This document shows, in pieces, positions 1 to 8,785 of a stretch of 64,000 bases of DNA (the stretch's first letter is position 1; every line of letters starts with the position of its first letter). Origin of the DNA: Clostridia bacterium. GTDB lineage: Bacteria > Bacillota > Clostridia > UBA1212. The notes beneath the pieces were generated by a model. That model did no database searches and had not been told where the DNA came from. It was given only the letters and a program-made list of their open reading frames with translations. The stretch is from the NCBI GenBank assembly GCA_017625675.1, contig JAGAKK010000030.1:1-64000 (forward strand). Direction: 5' to 3'. The position numbers were made by a program, and so were the translations under genes.

Positions 1-140
1 GGATCAATGAAGAGGGCAACTTCGTAACAAAGGATTTCATCAATTACGCAATGCCTTTGGTAGAGGGCTTCTCAGCTCCTCCTCAGGAAGACGGACTTCC
101 CAGATTTGCAAAGCTTAAAAAAGTTCCTGCAAATAAGTAA
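1..140 (+). CDS. C-terminal end of a probable PPi-dependent phosphofructokinase (partial)
   Basis: Only the last 45 codons are in the window. The frame starts at base 3 and stops with TAA at 138-140. The visible end contains FINYAMPLVEG followed by DGLPRFAKLKKV, which resembles the C-terminus of clostridial diphosphate-fructose-6-phosphate 1-phosphotransferases. That enzyme phosphorylates fructose-6-phosphate with pyrophosphate in glycolysis. The identification rests on this short tail alone, so it is tentative. A strong hairpin terminator follows at once. Confidence 0.5.
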   Translation, partial: INEEGNFVTKDFINYAMPLVEGFSAPPQEDGLPRFAKLKKVPANK

Positions 141-161
141 TCCGGCTGATTATTAAAAAGT

Positions 162-210
162 AAAAGCTCCTGAATTTCGCAAGTTAATGCGAAAATTCAG
201 GAGCTTTTTT
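162..210 (+). terminator. Rho-independent terminator
   Basis: An AAAGCTCCTGAATTTCGC arm pairs with GCGAAAATTCAGGAGCTTT and runs into a T tract. It ends the transcript of the gene whose stop is at 140. Confidence 0.9.
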
Positions 211-220
211 CAGCGCACCG

Positions 221-249
221 GTGTGACAGGGGTCAGACCCCTGTCACAC
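221..249. repeat. Palindromic repeat element, copy A
   Basis: This is a perfect inverted repeat with 14-base arms (GTGTGACAGGGGTC) around a single central base. It has no T tract. It overlaps the last codons and the TGA stop of the minus-strand gene that ends at 244. Its core is related to the palindromes at 12149-12210 and 40034-40060. Confidence 0.75.
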
Positions 250-1554
250 TTTTAAAGCAAAATGCCAATATATTTTGCGAAGGGCAAAAATCATTGTGGC
301 AAGACACAACACAAAAATCGTGAGAAATATTTCGGGATATTGTGAAATAAGGCCTGCCATTTTATTGACGGTAGTTCTTTCTGAGAGAATTGTGTTCTGG
401 GCGCATAGTGTAACGTCAAATACCGTTTTGTCCTTTAGCTGATATCGTACCACACATATCGGGGTGGTTGCGTATACAGGCGCCTGAATAACGTCAGGGG
501 CATAGCCTTCTGCGTATGAAAAAGTGATGTTTTCAATATAATCAGTATCGTCTGCCGGTGCATAGAAGCAAACGTCATTTGTCGCTACAAGTGAAAGGTT
601 TTGTGTTCCCAACGTAAGTATGCTTACCACGTCATCTTTTTCGCGGTAAAGAACCTTTACCCAGTCCTTGTGATATTTATCAAGCAGCTGTTTCTGAACA
701 GGCTCTATGTTTTCACTGTCAAGGCCGTAAATTGCCATAATAATATTTCTTCGGTCTGCAGGGCTTTTGTTGTTGTTGTTCATATAATAGGTCACAGCAA
801 GTGTGCTCTCTGTATTATTATATTTTCCGGTACCGCCGCCTAAGGTAAAGGTGGTGTTTTCCATAACGATGTCATTGGGGTTATTCATAATAATTCCGCC
901 CCAGCTTACGGCAACAGGGGAGCAATATATCTTTTTAAAGGTTGTATTGAGCAACGCGTGTTTTAAGAAAATGACCGTATCGTATGCTGTGGTCTTCTGA
1001 AATTCCGAAGAGCTACCGTCAGCACTTGTGAAAAAAGTGTCGTTCATTCCGTACTTGATGGCTTTTTCGTTCATATACGCCGCAAATGAATTTTCTGATG
1101 AATTGACGGTTTTTATCTCCGTATTTTCTGAAAGAAGCTTTGCCGCATTTTCTGCGTTTCCGATGAGGGCAGTGTTTACCAATGCATCTACCGTATAGGT
1201 GGTGCCTTTTTTTATCCAGAAGTTTCCGTCAGAGGACACCGAAGTATATGACGCGGTGATCTTGTCAGTGAGGCTGTGGTTTTCTAGGGCAATGAGACAC
1301 GTCATCATGCGGGAAAGCATTGACGCGTTAACCGGAAGGTGAATGTCCTTGTTGAGAAGAACCTGACCCTTTTCCGTGTCGTATAAAATATACGAAGCTT
1401 CAGGGTTCCGGTCGATAATATCTACAACGGACTCTTCGGCAGATCCTTCAGCCGCATCCTCTGCATAAGAAGGCAAAAAAGAAGCAAGAAGGGTAGTAAG
1501 TACAACCACAAGAATAAATATTGACGTTTTTTTTATACGAGAACGCATTCCCAT
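244..1554 (-). CDS. D-alanyl-D-alanine carboxypeptidase-like protein lacking catalytic motifs
   Basis: This 436-residue exported protein has the peptidase S11 / penicillin-binding protein 5 architecture: a signal segment (about 7-30), a DD-carboxypeptidase-like domain, a beta-rich C-terminal domain, and a membrane anchor at about 408-430. In active relatives the SxxK, SxN and KTG motifs form the active site. Here the SxxK region reads NASMLSRMMT (76-85), with no Ser-x-x-Lys. The SxN region reads IGNAENAA (131-138). KTG is GTG at 241-243. The protein is therefore probably not a transpeptidase or carboxypeptidase, and may bind or regulate cell-wall components. The start at 1554 has an AGGGAG site 10 bases upstream. 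The gene lies 45 bases downstream of the TIM-barrel gene in the same direction. Its stop codon lies inside a palindromic repeat. Confidence 0.75.
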   Translation of the reverse strand: MGMRSRIKKTSIFILVVVLTTLLASFLPSYAEDAAEGSAEESVVDIIDRNPEASYILYDTEKGQVLLNKDIHLPVNASMLSRMMTCLIALENHSLTDKITASYTSVSSDGNFWIKKGTTYTVDALVNTALIGNAENAAKLLSENTEIKTVNSSENSFAAYMNEKAIKYGMNDTFFTSADGSSSEFQKTTAYDTVIFLKHALLNTTFKKIYCSPVAVSWGGIIMNNPNDIVMENTTFTLGGGTGKYNNTESTLAVTYYMNNNNKSPADRRNIIMAIYGLDSENIEPVQKQLLDKYHKDWVKVLYREKDDVVSILTLGTQNLSLVATNDVCFYAPADDTDYIENITFSYAEGYAPDVIQAPVYATTPICVVRYQLKDKTVFDVTLCAQNTILSERTTVNKMAGLISQYPEIFLTIFVLCLATMIFALRKIYWHFALKV

Positions 1555-1599
1555 GATTTTGTTACTCCCTTCTTTTTAGTTTTTTCTTAATGATGGATT

Positions 1600-2286
1600 T
1601 CAGAACATTTTTCTGTACTTGTCCATCATATTTTTAAAAATGTCTGCTACCGGAGGCGGTGTGTATGAAATAGCATTGGCGCCTGCCGTAATAGTCTTTT
1701 CTATGGTTTCGTCGTTGGGACCTCCGCTGGCGATAATAGGCGCATCGGGAGCTTGCTCACGGACGAACTGTACGATGTCAGGAGTTTCTGCAGCTGCTGA
1801 GACATTAAAAATGTCAACACCTGCGGCAAGGCGGTCCGCAACGTCAATCTTTTTACTTGTTACAGTAAGAATAACCGGTAATGAAGTGGCCTCTTTTATG
1901 CATTTTATAACTTCATCCGATACTGCAGCATTTAAAACGATTCCTCTTGCTCCGAGAGATTCGCTTTCAAAGGCAAAGCTGGCCATCCTGTCTGTGTCAC
2001 AGGTTCCTCCTCCGATTCCGCAAAACACGGGAAGGTCTGCCGCTGTCATTATCGCCCTTATGATAGTTATCTGGGATACGAAAGGATGGAGCACAAGGAC
2101 TGCGTCTGCGTTACTGTTCCTTACGAGAGCAACGTCTGTAGTGAAAAGAAATGACTTGATAAGCTTACCTGAAATTTTTATACCCGTGGCGGTATTGATA
2201 ATCTCCGGCACCTTTAAAATACTTCTTGAAGAGATTGATTTTATCTCCGGTGCAACTGCCTGTTTTTTATTAATATCTGAATTCAT
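1600..2286 (-). CDS. TIM-barrel protein of a conserved Bacillota 'hydrolase' family
   Basis: The 228-residue product looks like a beta/alpha barrel of a family common in Bacillota that is usually annotated only as 'hydrolase'; no reaction is established. Supporting segments are KLIKSFLFTTDVALVRN near the N-terminus, a glycine-rich GIGGGT loop, the central GVDIFNVSAAAETP, and a late phosphate-binding-type IIASGGPNDETI followed by AGANAISYTPP. The start at 2286 is preferred over a longer reading to 2355. An AGAAGGGAG site lies just upstream of 2286, and the longer stretch contains the promoter. It is probably the first gene of a two-gene transcript with the inactive carboxypeptidase homologue. 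Confidence 0.65.
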   Translation of the reverse strand: MNSDINKKQAVAPEIKSISSRSILKVPEIINTATGIKISGKLIKSFLFTTDVALVRNSNADAVLVLHPFVSQITIIRAIMTAADLPVFCGIGGGTCDTDRMASFAFESESLGARGIVLNAAVSDEVIKCIKEATSLPVILTVTSKKIDVADRLAAGVDIFNVSAAAETPDIVQFVREQAPDAPIIASGGPNDETIEKTITAGANAISYTPPPVADIFKNMMDKYRKMF

Positions 2287-2326
2287 AGAAATCTCCCTTC
2301 TAAATAAAAAGAAATCAACTAATGTA

Positions 2327-2355
2327 ATTATACGAAAAAAATATACTTGTTTCAA
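2327..2355 (-). promoter_or_regulatory. SigA-type promoter for the TIM-barrel gene
   Basis: On the minus strand, TTGAAA (2350-2355) and TATAAT (2327-2332) are separated by exactly 17 bases. They lie 41 bases upstream of the start at 2286. Confidence 0.8.
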
Positions 2356-2374
2356 GAATAATATTATTTAATTA

Positions 2375-2403
2375 TTGCCATTGAAATTATTTCGGGGTAT
2401 AAT
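2375..2403 (+). promoter_or_regulatory. SigA-type promoter for polA
   Basis: TTGCCA (2375-2380), a 17-base spacer and TATAAT (2398-2403) lie 31 bases before the polA start. Because this falls in the polA frame upstream of 2435, it argues against a longer PolA N-terminus. Confidence 0.8.
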
Positions 2404-2434
2404 TAATTTAATATTAATTCGGGAGGAAATTTCT

Positions 2435-5113
2435 TTGGATAAACTTCTGCTGATTGACGGAAACAGTATAATGAACCGCGCTTTTTACGGCACGCAGTCC
2501 GGTATGCTCCAGAATGCCGAAGGGCTTTTTACAGGGGCGGTTTTTGGCTTTTTGAATATTTTTCTGAAAGTTGTTAACGATGAGAAGCCGACCCACGTTG
2601 CCGTGGCTTTTGACCTGAAAGCGCCGACCTTCAGACATAAAATGTACGAGGGCTATAAGGCCACTCGAAAAGGCATGCCTCCGGAGCTTGCGGCTCAGAT
2701 GCCTGTTATTAAAGAAGTGCTTGCAGCTATGAATTGTCCTTGCCTTGAGCTTCCGGGCTTTGAGGCGGATGACATTATCGGCACTTGCGCAGTTCAGGCA
2801 GAAAAAGAGGGTCTTGAAACCCTTATTCTGACAGGAGATAAGGACTCATTGCAGCTTGTTACAGAGCGTATTCACGTTCTCCTTCCCGTTACGAAGCAGG
2901 GTGCTACCACCGTGTCGGTTATGGATATTGACGCTGTGAAGGAAAGGCTTCTGGGGGTGGCTCCTTCTCAGGTGGTGGATATGAAGGCTCTCATGGGTGA
3001 CTCCTCGGACAATATTCCGGGTGTGCCCGGAGTGGGTGAAAAAACTGCTGCAGGACTTCTTGTGGAGTACGGCGACCTTGATAATCTGTATGCCCACGTC
3101 AATGAAATAAAAAAGCCTGCATTGAAACAAAAATTAGAGGAAAACAAGGAGCTTGCATATTTAAGCAGGACCCTTGCGGAGATAAATTGCAGCGTGCCTA
3201 TGTGTGAGATACCTGCCTGCGAAGGGCTTTCGGAATGTGACTATATCGGGACGCTGGCGGTGAAGCCTTACAATTATTCGCTTTTGCTGAGACTTTTTAC
3301 AAGGCTTGAATTCAAACAGCTCATTAAGAAAATGAAGCTGGAGGAAAAGGCTTCCGAAACAGGGGAGGCTGAGGAAAATATTGTTTCTGAGGAGGTTTCC
3401 TTGTCGGCGGCAGAGGCTGAGGCGAGTTTTGTTACAAGGCCTTTTAAGGATATTATTACGCCTGACGAGCTGGCTCTTATAGAGATAGACACGAAGACTG
3501 AGAAGCTTTTTATTGAGTATACCTGTGATGAGGACGAGGTGAATTTCGTGACGCTTTACGGCGGCGGAGAGTTCTTCTACAGGATAGATATGGGCTTTAT
3601 GGCCATGGATCGCTTCTTTACGGAGCGTTTCAAGGAGGTTTTTGAGTCTCCGGACGTAAAAAAATGCTTTTTCAGCGCAAAAAGTTTCGTGCTGTGGCTG
3701 AAGAAAAATGACGTCAATATGCAGGGTCTCTGGTGCGACCTTTCTATTGCCGCATACCTTGCGGATTCTACAAGAAGGAATGAAACTCTGGGCGAGGCTT
3801 GCAGGTATTTTACCGGAGCAGACGCAGAGGGGGTGGGCGTTATGCCTTATACCGCAGAGAAGGCCCTTGAGCTTCTTGAAAAGAACGGAATGACGGAGCT
3901 GTTCTGCGAGGTGGAGTTGCCTCTGGTGGACGTGCTGACGGAATTTGAGTATTGGGGCTTTTACGTGTCAAAGGACGTCCTTTCGGAAGAGGGGGCTGTT
4001 TTCGGAGAGCGTATCGAAGAGCTTACGAAAAAGATTTACGAGCAAGCGGGCAGAGAGTTTAACATTAACTCCCCGAAGCAATTGGGCGAGGTTTTGTTTG
4101 AAGAACTGAAGCTTCCCGGCGGAAAGAAAACAAAGACGGGCTACAAGACCGGTCAGGAGGTTTTAGAAAAACTTACGGAGGAGCATCCCATTATTCCGAT
4201 GATAATGGAGTACAGGCAGAATGCCAAACTGAAATCCACATACATTGACGGCCTTCTGGCGGTTATTGACCCTGTTACGGGAAGAGTTCATTCTACCTTT
4301 AATCAGACCGTAACGGCCACAGGCAGACTGAGCAGCAGTGAGCCGAATTTGCAGAATATTCCTACAAGACACGAGCTGGGAAGACTTATCAGAAAGGCTT
4401 TCTTTGCAAGCGAGAAGGGCAGAGTGCTTGTTGACGCAGACTATTCCCAGATTGAGCTTCGCTTGCTGGCAGATATGTCAGGCGACCCTACCATGGTTTC
4501 AGCCTTTAACGACAATGCAGACATACACGCTATCACTGCCTCTCAGGTAAACGGTGTGCCCCTTTCGGAGGTAACTCCTCGTATGAGAAGTGAGGCCAAG
4601 GCTGTGAACTTTGGTATCGTTTACGGCATAAGCGAGTTTGGGCTTGCAAAGGACCTTGATATATCAAGATTTCAGGCGAAACGATATATTGACGGCTATT
4701 TTGAGAAATATCCTCAGGTTCAGAGCTTTCTGAAGGACCTTGTAAAATACGCGAAACGCACAGGCTATGCAGAAACACCTTTCGGAAGAAGAAGGTATCT
4801 TCCGGAGCTGTCCTCCTCGAAATATATGATAAGGCAGTTTGGTGAGCGTGTGGCAATGAATATGCCTATTCAGGGCGCAGCCGCAGATATTATGAAGATG
4901 GCAATGGTTTCCGTGCACAGAGAAATAAAGAGACGGGGCCTTAAAAGCAGAATGATTTTGCAGGTGCACGACGAGCTTCTTGTTGATGCGCCGGAAAGCG
5001 AAGCGGAAGAGGTAAAAAATCTCTTGAAAGAGTGTATGGAAAACGTGGTAAAATTGTCCGTGCCGATACCTGTTTCAGTATCAGCAGGGTATTGTTGGGA
5101 CGAATGTAAATAA
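2435..5113 (+). CDS. polA: DNA polymerase I
   Basis: PolA fills gaps and removes RNA primers in replication and repair. The 892-residue protein has an N-terminal 5'-3' flap exonuclease (about 1-290; LLLIDGNSIMNRAFYG, acidic EADDIIGT, helix-hairpin-helix GVPGVGEKTA). A middle 3'-5' exonuclease-like domain follows. The C-terminal polymerase has motif A (DYSQIELR), motif B (RSEAKAVNFGIVYG) and motif C (VHDELLVDAP). In the middle domain the Exo I DTE reads DTK and the other metal-binding acids are not conserved, so proofreading is probably absent, as in Bacillus and Taq enzymes. The start is TTG at 2435, with GGGAGG 8 bases upstream. coaE follows after 28 bases, a common arrangement in Clostridia. 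Confidence 0.97.
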   Translation: MDKLLLIDGNSIMNRAFYGTQSGMLQNAEGLFTGAVFGFLNIFLKVVNDEKPTHVAVAFDLKAPTFRHKMYEGYKATRKGMPPELAAQMPVIKEVLAAMNCPCLELPGFEADDIIGTCAVQAEKEGLETLILTGDKDSLQLVTERIHVLLPVTKQGATTVSVMDIDAVKERLLGVAPSQVVDMKALMGDSSDNIPGVPGVGEKTAAGLLVEYGDLDNLYAHVNEIKKPALKQKLEENKELAYLSRTLAEINCSVPMCEIPACEGLSECDYIGTLAVKPYNYSLLLRLFTRLEFKQLIKKMKLEEKASETGEAEENIVSEEVSLSAAEAEASFVTRPFKDIITPDELALIEIDTKTEKLFIEYTCDEDEVNFVTLYGGGEFFYRIDMGFMAMDRFFTERFKEVFESPDVKKCFFSAKSFVLWLKKNDVNMQGLWCDLSIAAYLADSTRRNETLGEACRYFTGADAEGVGVMPYTAEKALELLEKNGMTELFCEVELPLVDVLTEFEYWGFYVSKDVLSEEGAVFGERIEELTKKIYEQAGREFNINSPKQLGEVLFEELKLPGGKKTKTGYKTGQEVLEKLTEEHPIIPMIMEYRQNAKLKSTYIDGLLAVIDPVTGRVHSTFNQTVTATGRLSSSEPNLQNIPTRHELGRLIRKAFFASEKGRVLVDADYSQIELRLLADMSGDPTMVSAFNDNADIHAITASQVNGVPLSEVTPRMRSEAKAVNFGIVYGISEFGLAKDLDISRFQAKRYIDGYFEKYPQVQSFLKDLVKYAKRTGYAETPFGRRRYLPELSSSKYMIRQFGERVAMNMPIQGAAADIMKMAMVSVHREIKRRGLKSRMILQVHDELLVDAPESEAEEVKNLLKECMENVVKLSVPIPVSVSAGYCWDECK

Positions 5114-5141
5114 CGTTAAGAACGTAAATAAGGAGAAATAT

Positions 5142-5744
5142 ATGCGGGTTTTAGGTGTTACCGGAGGAACCGGAACAGGAAAGTCAACAGTATGCAAAAT
5201 TCTTGAGGAGCAGGGCGGCGTTATTATTGATGCGGACAAGATTGCCTCTTCCCAGCAGCGGAAAGGCTGCAATGCTTTTAATGAGATAGTTGCATATTTC
5301 GGAGAGGAGATTTTGCTCCCTGACGGAGAGCTTAACAGAACACTTCTTGCGGGAATTGTGTTTTCGGACAATGAGAAGCTGAGAGTATTAAATTCCATAG
5401 TTCACAAGTACGTTTCTCTGGAAATGAAGGAGCGTGTGGCAAAGGCTGCGGAGCAGGGCGCGAAGTTTGCAGTACTTGACGTGCCTATTCCTATTGAGGA
5501 CGGTTTTTTTGACACTGCGGATTGCGTGTGGGCAGTGGTTGCAAATGACGATCTCAGAACGGAGCGTGTAATGGCCCGAAGCGGAATTTCAGAGAGAGAG
5601 GCCCAGCTAAGGATTGCGTCCCAGATGACTAACCGCGAATACAGTGAAATTGCAGACGTTACCATTGACAACGAGGGCGATTTTGAGTCCCTTAAAAAAC
5701 TTGTGCTGTACGAGCTGGAGCGATTTTTGAATTACTTTGTGTAA
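5142..5744 (+). CDS. coaE: Dephospho-CoA kinase
   Basis: CoaE phosphorylates the 3'-hydroxyl of the ribose of dephospho-CoA with ATP, the last step of coenzyme A synthesis, in the cytoplasm. The 200-residue length is typical. The P-loop is GGTGTGKST at about 8-16, followed by the family's IIDADKIA segment. The lid region carries RVMARSGISEREAQLRIASQM, which contains the conserved arginines. The ATG has an AAGGAG site 8 bases upstream. The gene is co-transcribed with polA. Confidence 0.93.
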   Translation: MRVLGVTGGTGTGKSTVCKILEEQGGVIIDADKIASSQQRKGCNAFNEIVAYFGEEILLPDGELNRTLLAGIVFSDNEKLRVLNSIVHKYVSLEMKERVAKAAEQGAKFAVLDVPIPIEDGFFDTADCVWAVVANDDLRTERVMARSGISEREAQLRIASQMTNREYSEIADVTIDNEGDFESLKKLVLYELERFLNYFV

Positions 5745-5815
5745 AATTGAATAAAAGGGAAAAGTATTGCCGATAATGTCTTTAAATAAATTTAGCGGAA
5801 AGCAGAGGTTTTATT

Positions 5816-6253
5816 ATGGCATTGTTGGGAATATTGGTGGCGGCTGTTTCAGGCCTTCTGATGAGTGTGCAAGGCGTTTTTAATACGGAGCTTACGAAAC
5901 AGGGCGGAGTATGGATGTCTGCGGCATTCGTGCAATTTACGGCCTTTGCCACCTGCATTCTGGCGTGGCTTATAAGCGGAAGAAACGGAAGCCTTGGAGC
6001 GATATTGTCAATAGACCGTAAATATTTGCTTTTAGGCGGCGTAATAGGCGCTTTTATAACCTTTACGGTAATTAAGAGTATTTCCCTTGCAGGGCCTGCA
6101 AAAGCCACTCTGGTGATTGTTACGGCCCAATTATTGACGTCGTATCTTATTGAGCTGTTCGGCCTGTTTGGTGTTGAAAGAGCGGCCTTTGAGATTAAAA
6201 AGCTTATAGGAATAGCGCTGGCGGTAGGCGGTTTTGTTCTGTTTAATTTTTAG
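5816..6253 (+). CDS. DMT-superfamily membrane protein, YdcZ/DUF606 type
   Basis: This 145-residue integral membrane protein has four to five hydrophobic helices and the small-multidrug-transporter-like fold of the YdcZ (DUF606) family: GLLMSVQGVFN near the N-terminus, GGVIGAFITFTVI in the middle, and a final GIALAVGGFVLFNF helix. It is half the length of EamA-type transporters, so it would work as a dimer or as part of a pair, but no partner gene is adjacent. The substrate is unknown. An AGAGG site precedes the ATG. It may belong to the polA-coaE transcript (71-base gap with no terminator). Confidence 0.75.
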   Translation: MALLGILVAAVSGLLMSVQGVFNTELTKQGGVWMSAAFVQFTAFATCILAWLISGRNGSLGAILSIDRKYLLLGGVIGAFITFTVIKSISLAGPAKATLVIVTAQLLTSYLIELFGLFGVERAAFEIKKLIGIALAVGGFVLFNF

Positions 6254-6258
6254 TAGTA

Positions 6259-6287
6259 TTGTACAGCGTTATTTTTCGTGATACAAT
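6259..6287 (+). promoter_or_regulatory. SigA-type promoter for the CotH-family gene
   Basis: TTGTAC (6259-6264), a 17-base spacer and TACAAT (6282-6287) lie 28 bases before the ATG at 6316. Confidence 0.75.
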
Positions 6288-6315
6288 AGGGAAAATATCT
6301 TGTTGGGAGAAGTTT

Positions 6316-8718
6316 ATGGAACGGTTATCAAAAGCGAAAGTAATATTGACAGTGGTCTTGCTGGTGATACTTTCTTTGTTGGTCACCTGGGCTGCAGTGT
6401 CCTGCAGAAAGGGTGCTGACTCTTCTGAAAACAAAGACGGCGGGACTTCCTTTGCCACTCACAGTCTACTCAATACTTTTTCTGCTACAGAAAATCATAC
6501 TGACCCTGGGTCGGGGACAATGCCTCCTTCCGAGAGTCAGACTGATGCTCCTATAAATACCGAAGCTCCGTCCGGAACAGAAGGTGTTTCCGGGTCAGGT
6601 TCTCCTTATCCGGATGGTACATATTTTCCTGAAATAACAGAAAAACCGACTTTGGGAGATGCTACTCCGGATAATCAGGAGCCTTTTACAACTGAGCCCG
6701 GAACTTCAACTGAGGCCGCAACCGGAACTGCCACAGGAAAGGCGACAGCTACTCCGAAGGTGACATTCAAACCTAACGTGACAGCCACACCGAAGGCAAC
6801 AGCTACACCGAAGGTGATTGCTACTCCGAAAGTGACAGCTACTCCGAAACCTACGGCTACCCCTGCGCCCACTCCTGTAACAGAACCTGATTACAGCAAG
6901 GTAAAAACAGAGAGTATGCCACGTCTTACCATTAAAACTGACGGCGGCCAGAGTATAACTTCAAAAGATTATTACGTGCACGCTTCCATAACCCTTGGAA
7001 ATTGCGACAAGGAATATGCGTTTACAGACAGCCCTGCAGGAATAAGGGTTCGCGGCAATTCCACGGCAACAGCACCGAAAAAGCCTTATCGTATAAAGTT
7101 TGACACGAAGCAGTCAATGCTTGGCCTTAACGACGGAAAGACCTTCAAGAGCTGGTGTCTTATGGCCGATTACTTTGACGGTACTATGCTGAGAACCTGG
7201 GCAACATTTAATTTTGCAAAGGTGCTTCTGGAGGACAAGTACTACAGCTCCGATTGCGCCCCTGTAGAGGTGGTTGTAAACGGAGAGTACATGGGCGTGT
7301 ACCTTCTTTGCGAGCAGACCCAGATAAAGAAGAACAGGGTAAATATTCCCGAAAAGGCTGACGGCTCCACAGACGTAGAAATCGGCTACCTGATGATAGG
7401 TCAGGGCGGCCGCTCTGATGAGCCGGAAACGGTTTTCGTGTATCCGGACATAACGGTTTATGACAAAAACGGCTCTTCAATGTATTTTGGACAGATGAAT
7501 TTCTCTCTGTCGGGAGATGGCTATACAGAGGCTCAGAAGGAATACGTTTCAAAGTACACGTCAGGTGTATTTAAGGTGGTTGCTTCTGCGCTTTATGAAA
7601 ACAAATACTACACCCTGAAGCGTGACGGAACAATGGTTCCGAAGACGTCCTTTAAAGGGAAGACAACCGCAGAAAAACAGTATGAAACAATAAACGCTGT
7701 GTTTAACATTGAGTCAGCGGTGGCAATGTGCGTCCTTGACGAGCTTGTTAAAAACCTTGACGCAATGACTTTTAATATGTACGTGGACCTTAGCCCCCAA
7801 GGTGACGGAAGACTTACATTGGCAGCGCCCTGGGACTTTGACTTTTCAATGGGCAATACGCACTACGGAAGCACCCACAGCACCGCAGGCTTTTACGCTA
7901 CAAATCTTTCTTACAGCGAGGGTATGAGAACGAATCTCTGGTACGCAATGCTGGGAACTGCCGAATGGTTTGACGATATGTGCGCAGAGCTCTGGAAAAA
8001 GCATTACGACGAGCTTCGTGTAGTTGCCTGGGATACCTTGGTTCTGAGTCACAAGTATATGTTTTCCTACCAGCAGGACTATACCAAGTGGGGAACACCT
8101 GCTAACCGCGGAACGATTTATCATCACTGCGCAGAGGACCTTTCCCAAGTCAGTATTCACCTTGACAGCGGCCGTTTTCTGAAGGAGTGGCTTATTGATA
8201 GAATTGAATGGCTTAACGTCCAATGGGGCAACGGAAAACCGGACCCTGACAAACAGTCTTCACTTCTCTTAATGGATCTGACAAAGACATCTAATTTAAA
8301 GTATCTGAGCGGTTTTAAGCGTTGCAAGGGCACGATAACGTCCCAAGGCCTGAAGCTTACTCTGACGGAGGCTCACGACCCTTATTTTTACGTTGATTAC
8401 AGCAGTCTGTCCCAGACGTTTAATGCAGAGGACTATCCTTATCTTGAGATAACCTGTATGATACCGAAAGGCACCTCAGACAAGGCCAACGGCGGTGAGT
8501 TCTTTATATGCTCCGGTGACTACACAGATGCCACAGGCGGTGTGTCAAAGGTTTTGTACTACAGCGACAATGACGGCCAGTACGTTACTTATAAGGTGGA
8601 CCTTCTGACTACAGGCTTCTGGAACGGTGACATTCACAAGATACGAATTGACTTCTTTAACGAATGTGCGCCCGGAGACACAATGTACATAAAAAACATC
8701 AGTCTTAAAGCGTACTGA
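6316..8718 (+). CDS. Secreted CotH-kinase-domain protein with Thr/Pro linker and C-terminal beta module
   Basis: CotH proteins are atypical protein kinases first described for Bacillus spore coat proteins. Secreted versions occur in cellulosome and surface proteins. The 800-residue product starts with a membrane/signal segment (about 8-30). A Thr/Pro/Ser-rich linker follows to about 195, with ATPK(V/A) repeats. The CotH domain runs from about 205 to 640, with RVRGNST..KKPYRIKF at about 244-262 and the metal-binding WDFDFSMGN at about 506-514. The last 130 residues form a beta-rich module that resembles the one in the phosphodiester-glycosidase gene at 52973-55351. The start at 6316 has GGGAG 6 bases upstream; the reading upstream of it contains the promoter. 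Kinase activity and substrate are not shown. Confidence 0.85.
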   Translation: MERLSKAKVILTVVLLVILSLLVTWAAVSCRKGADSSENKDGGTSFATHSLLNTFSATENHTDPGSGTMPPSESQTDAPINTEAPSGTEGVSGSGSPYPDGTYFPEITEKPTLGDATPDNQEPFTTEPGTSTEAATGTATGKATATPKVTFKPNVTATPKATATPKVIATPKVTATPKPTATPAPTPVTEPDYSKVKTESMPRLTIKTDGGQSITSKDYYVHASITLGNCDKEYAFTDSPAGIRVRGNSTATAPKKPYRIKFDTKQSMLGLNDGKTFKSWCLMADYFDGTMLRTWATFNFAKVLLEDKYYSSDCAPVEVVVNGEYMGVYLLCEQTQIKKNRVNIPEKADGSTDVEIGYLMIGQGGRSDEPETVFVYPDITVYDKNGSSMYFGQMNFSLSGDGYTEAQKEYVSKYTSGVFKVVASALYENKYYTLKRDGTMVPKTSFKGKTTAEKQYETINAVFNIESAVAMCVLDELVKNLDAMTFNMYVDLSPQGDGRLTLAAPWDFDFSMGNTHYGSTHSTAGFYATNLSYSEGMRTNLWYAMLGTAEWFDDMCAELWKKHYDELRVVAWDTLVLSHKYMFSYQQDYTKWGTPANRGTIYHHCAEDLSQVSIHLDSGRFLKEWLIDRIEWLNVQWGNGKPDPDKQSSLLLMDLTKTSNLKYLSGFKRCKGTITSQGLKLTLTEAHDPYFYVDYSSLSQTFNAEDYPYLEITCMIPKGTSDKANGGEFFICSGDYTDATGGVSKVLYYSDNDGQYVTYKVDLLTTGFWNGDIHKIRIDFFNECAPGDTMYIKNISLKAY

Positions 8719-8744
8719 TAATTAAAATTTAACAGCATATATGA

Positions 8745-8785
8745 CAAAAGCAGGAAACTCCCTTGAAAGGACTTCCTGCTTTTTC
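8745..8785. terminator. Bidirectional terminator between CotH-family and lipase genes
   Basis: AAAAGCAGGAA pairs with TTCCTGCTTTTT. It has an A tract on one side and a T tract on the other, and sits between two convergent genes. Confidence 0.85.

Noticed and set aside
1619-2371. A 250-codon open frame on the plus strand opposite the TIM-barrel gene
   Set aside because: The minus-strand protein has a recognisable family pattern, promoter and ribosome binding site. The plus-strand frame has none of these and is an antisense shadow.
6720-6880. Short tandem repeats that look like a repeat array
   Set aside because: They are in frame and encode the ATPKV-type linker of the CotH protein. There are no spacers as in CRISPR.
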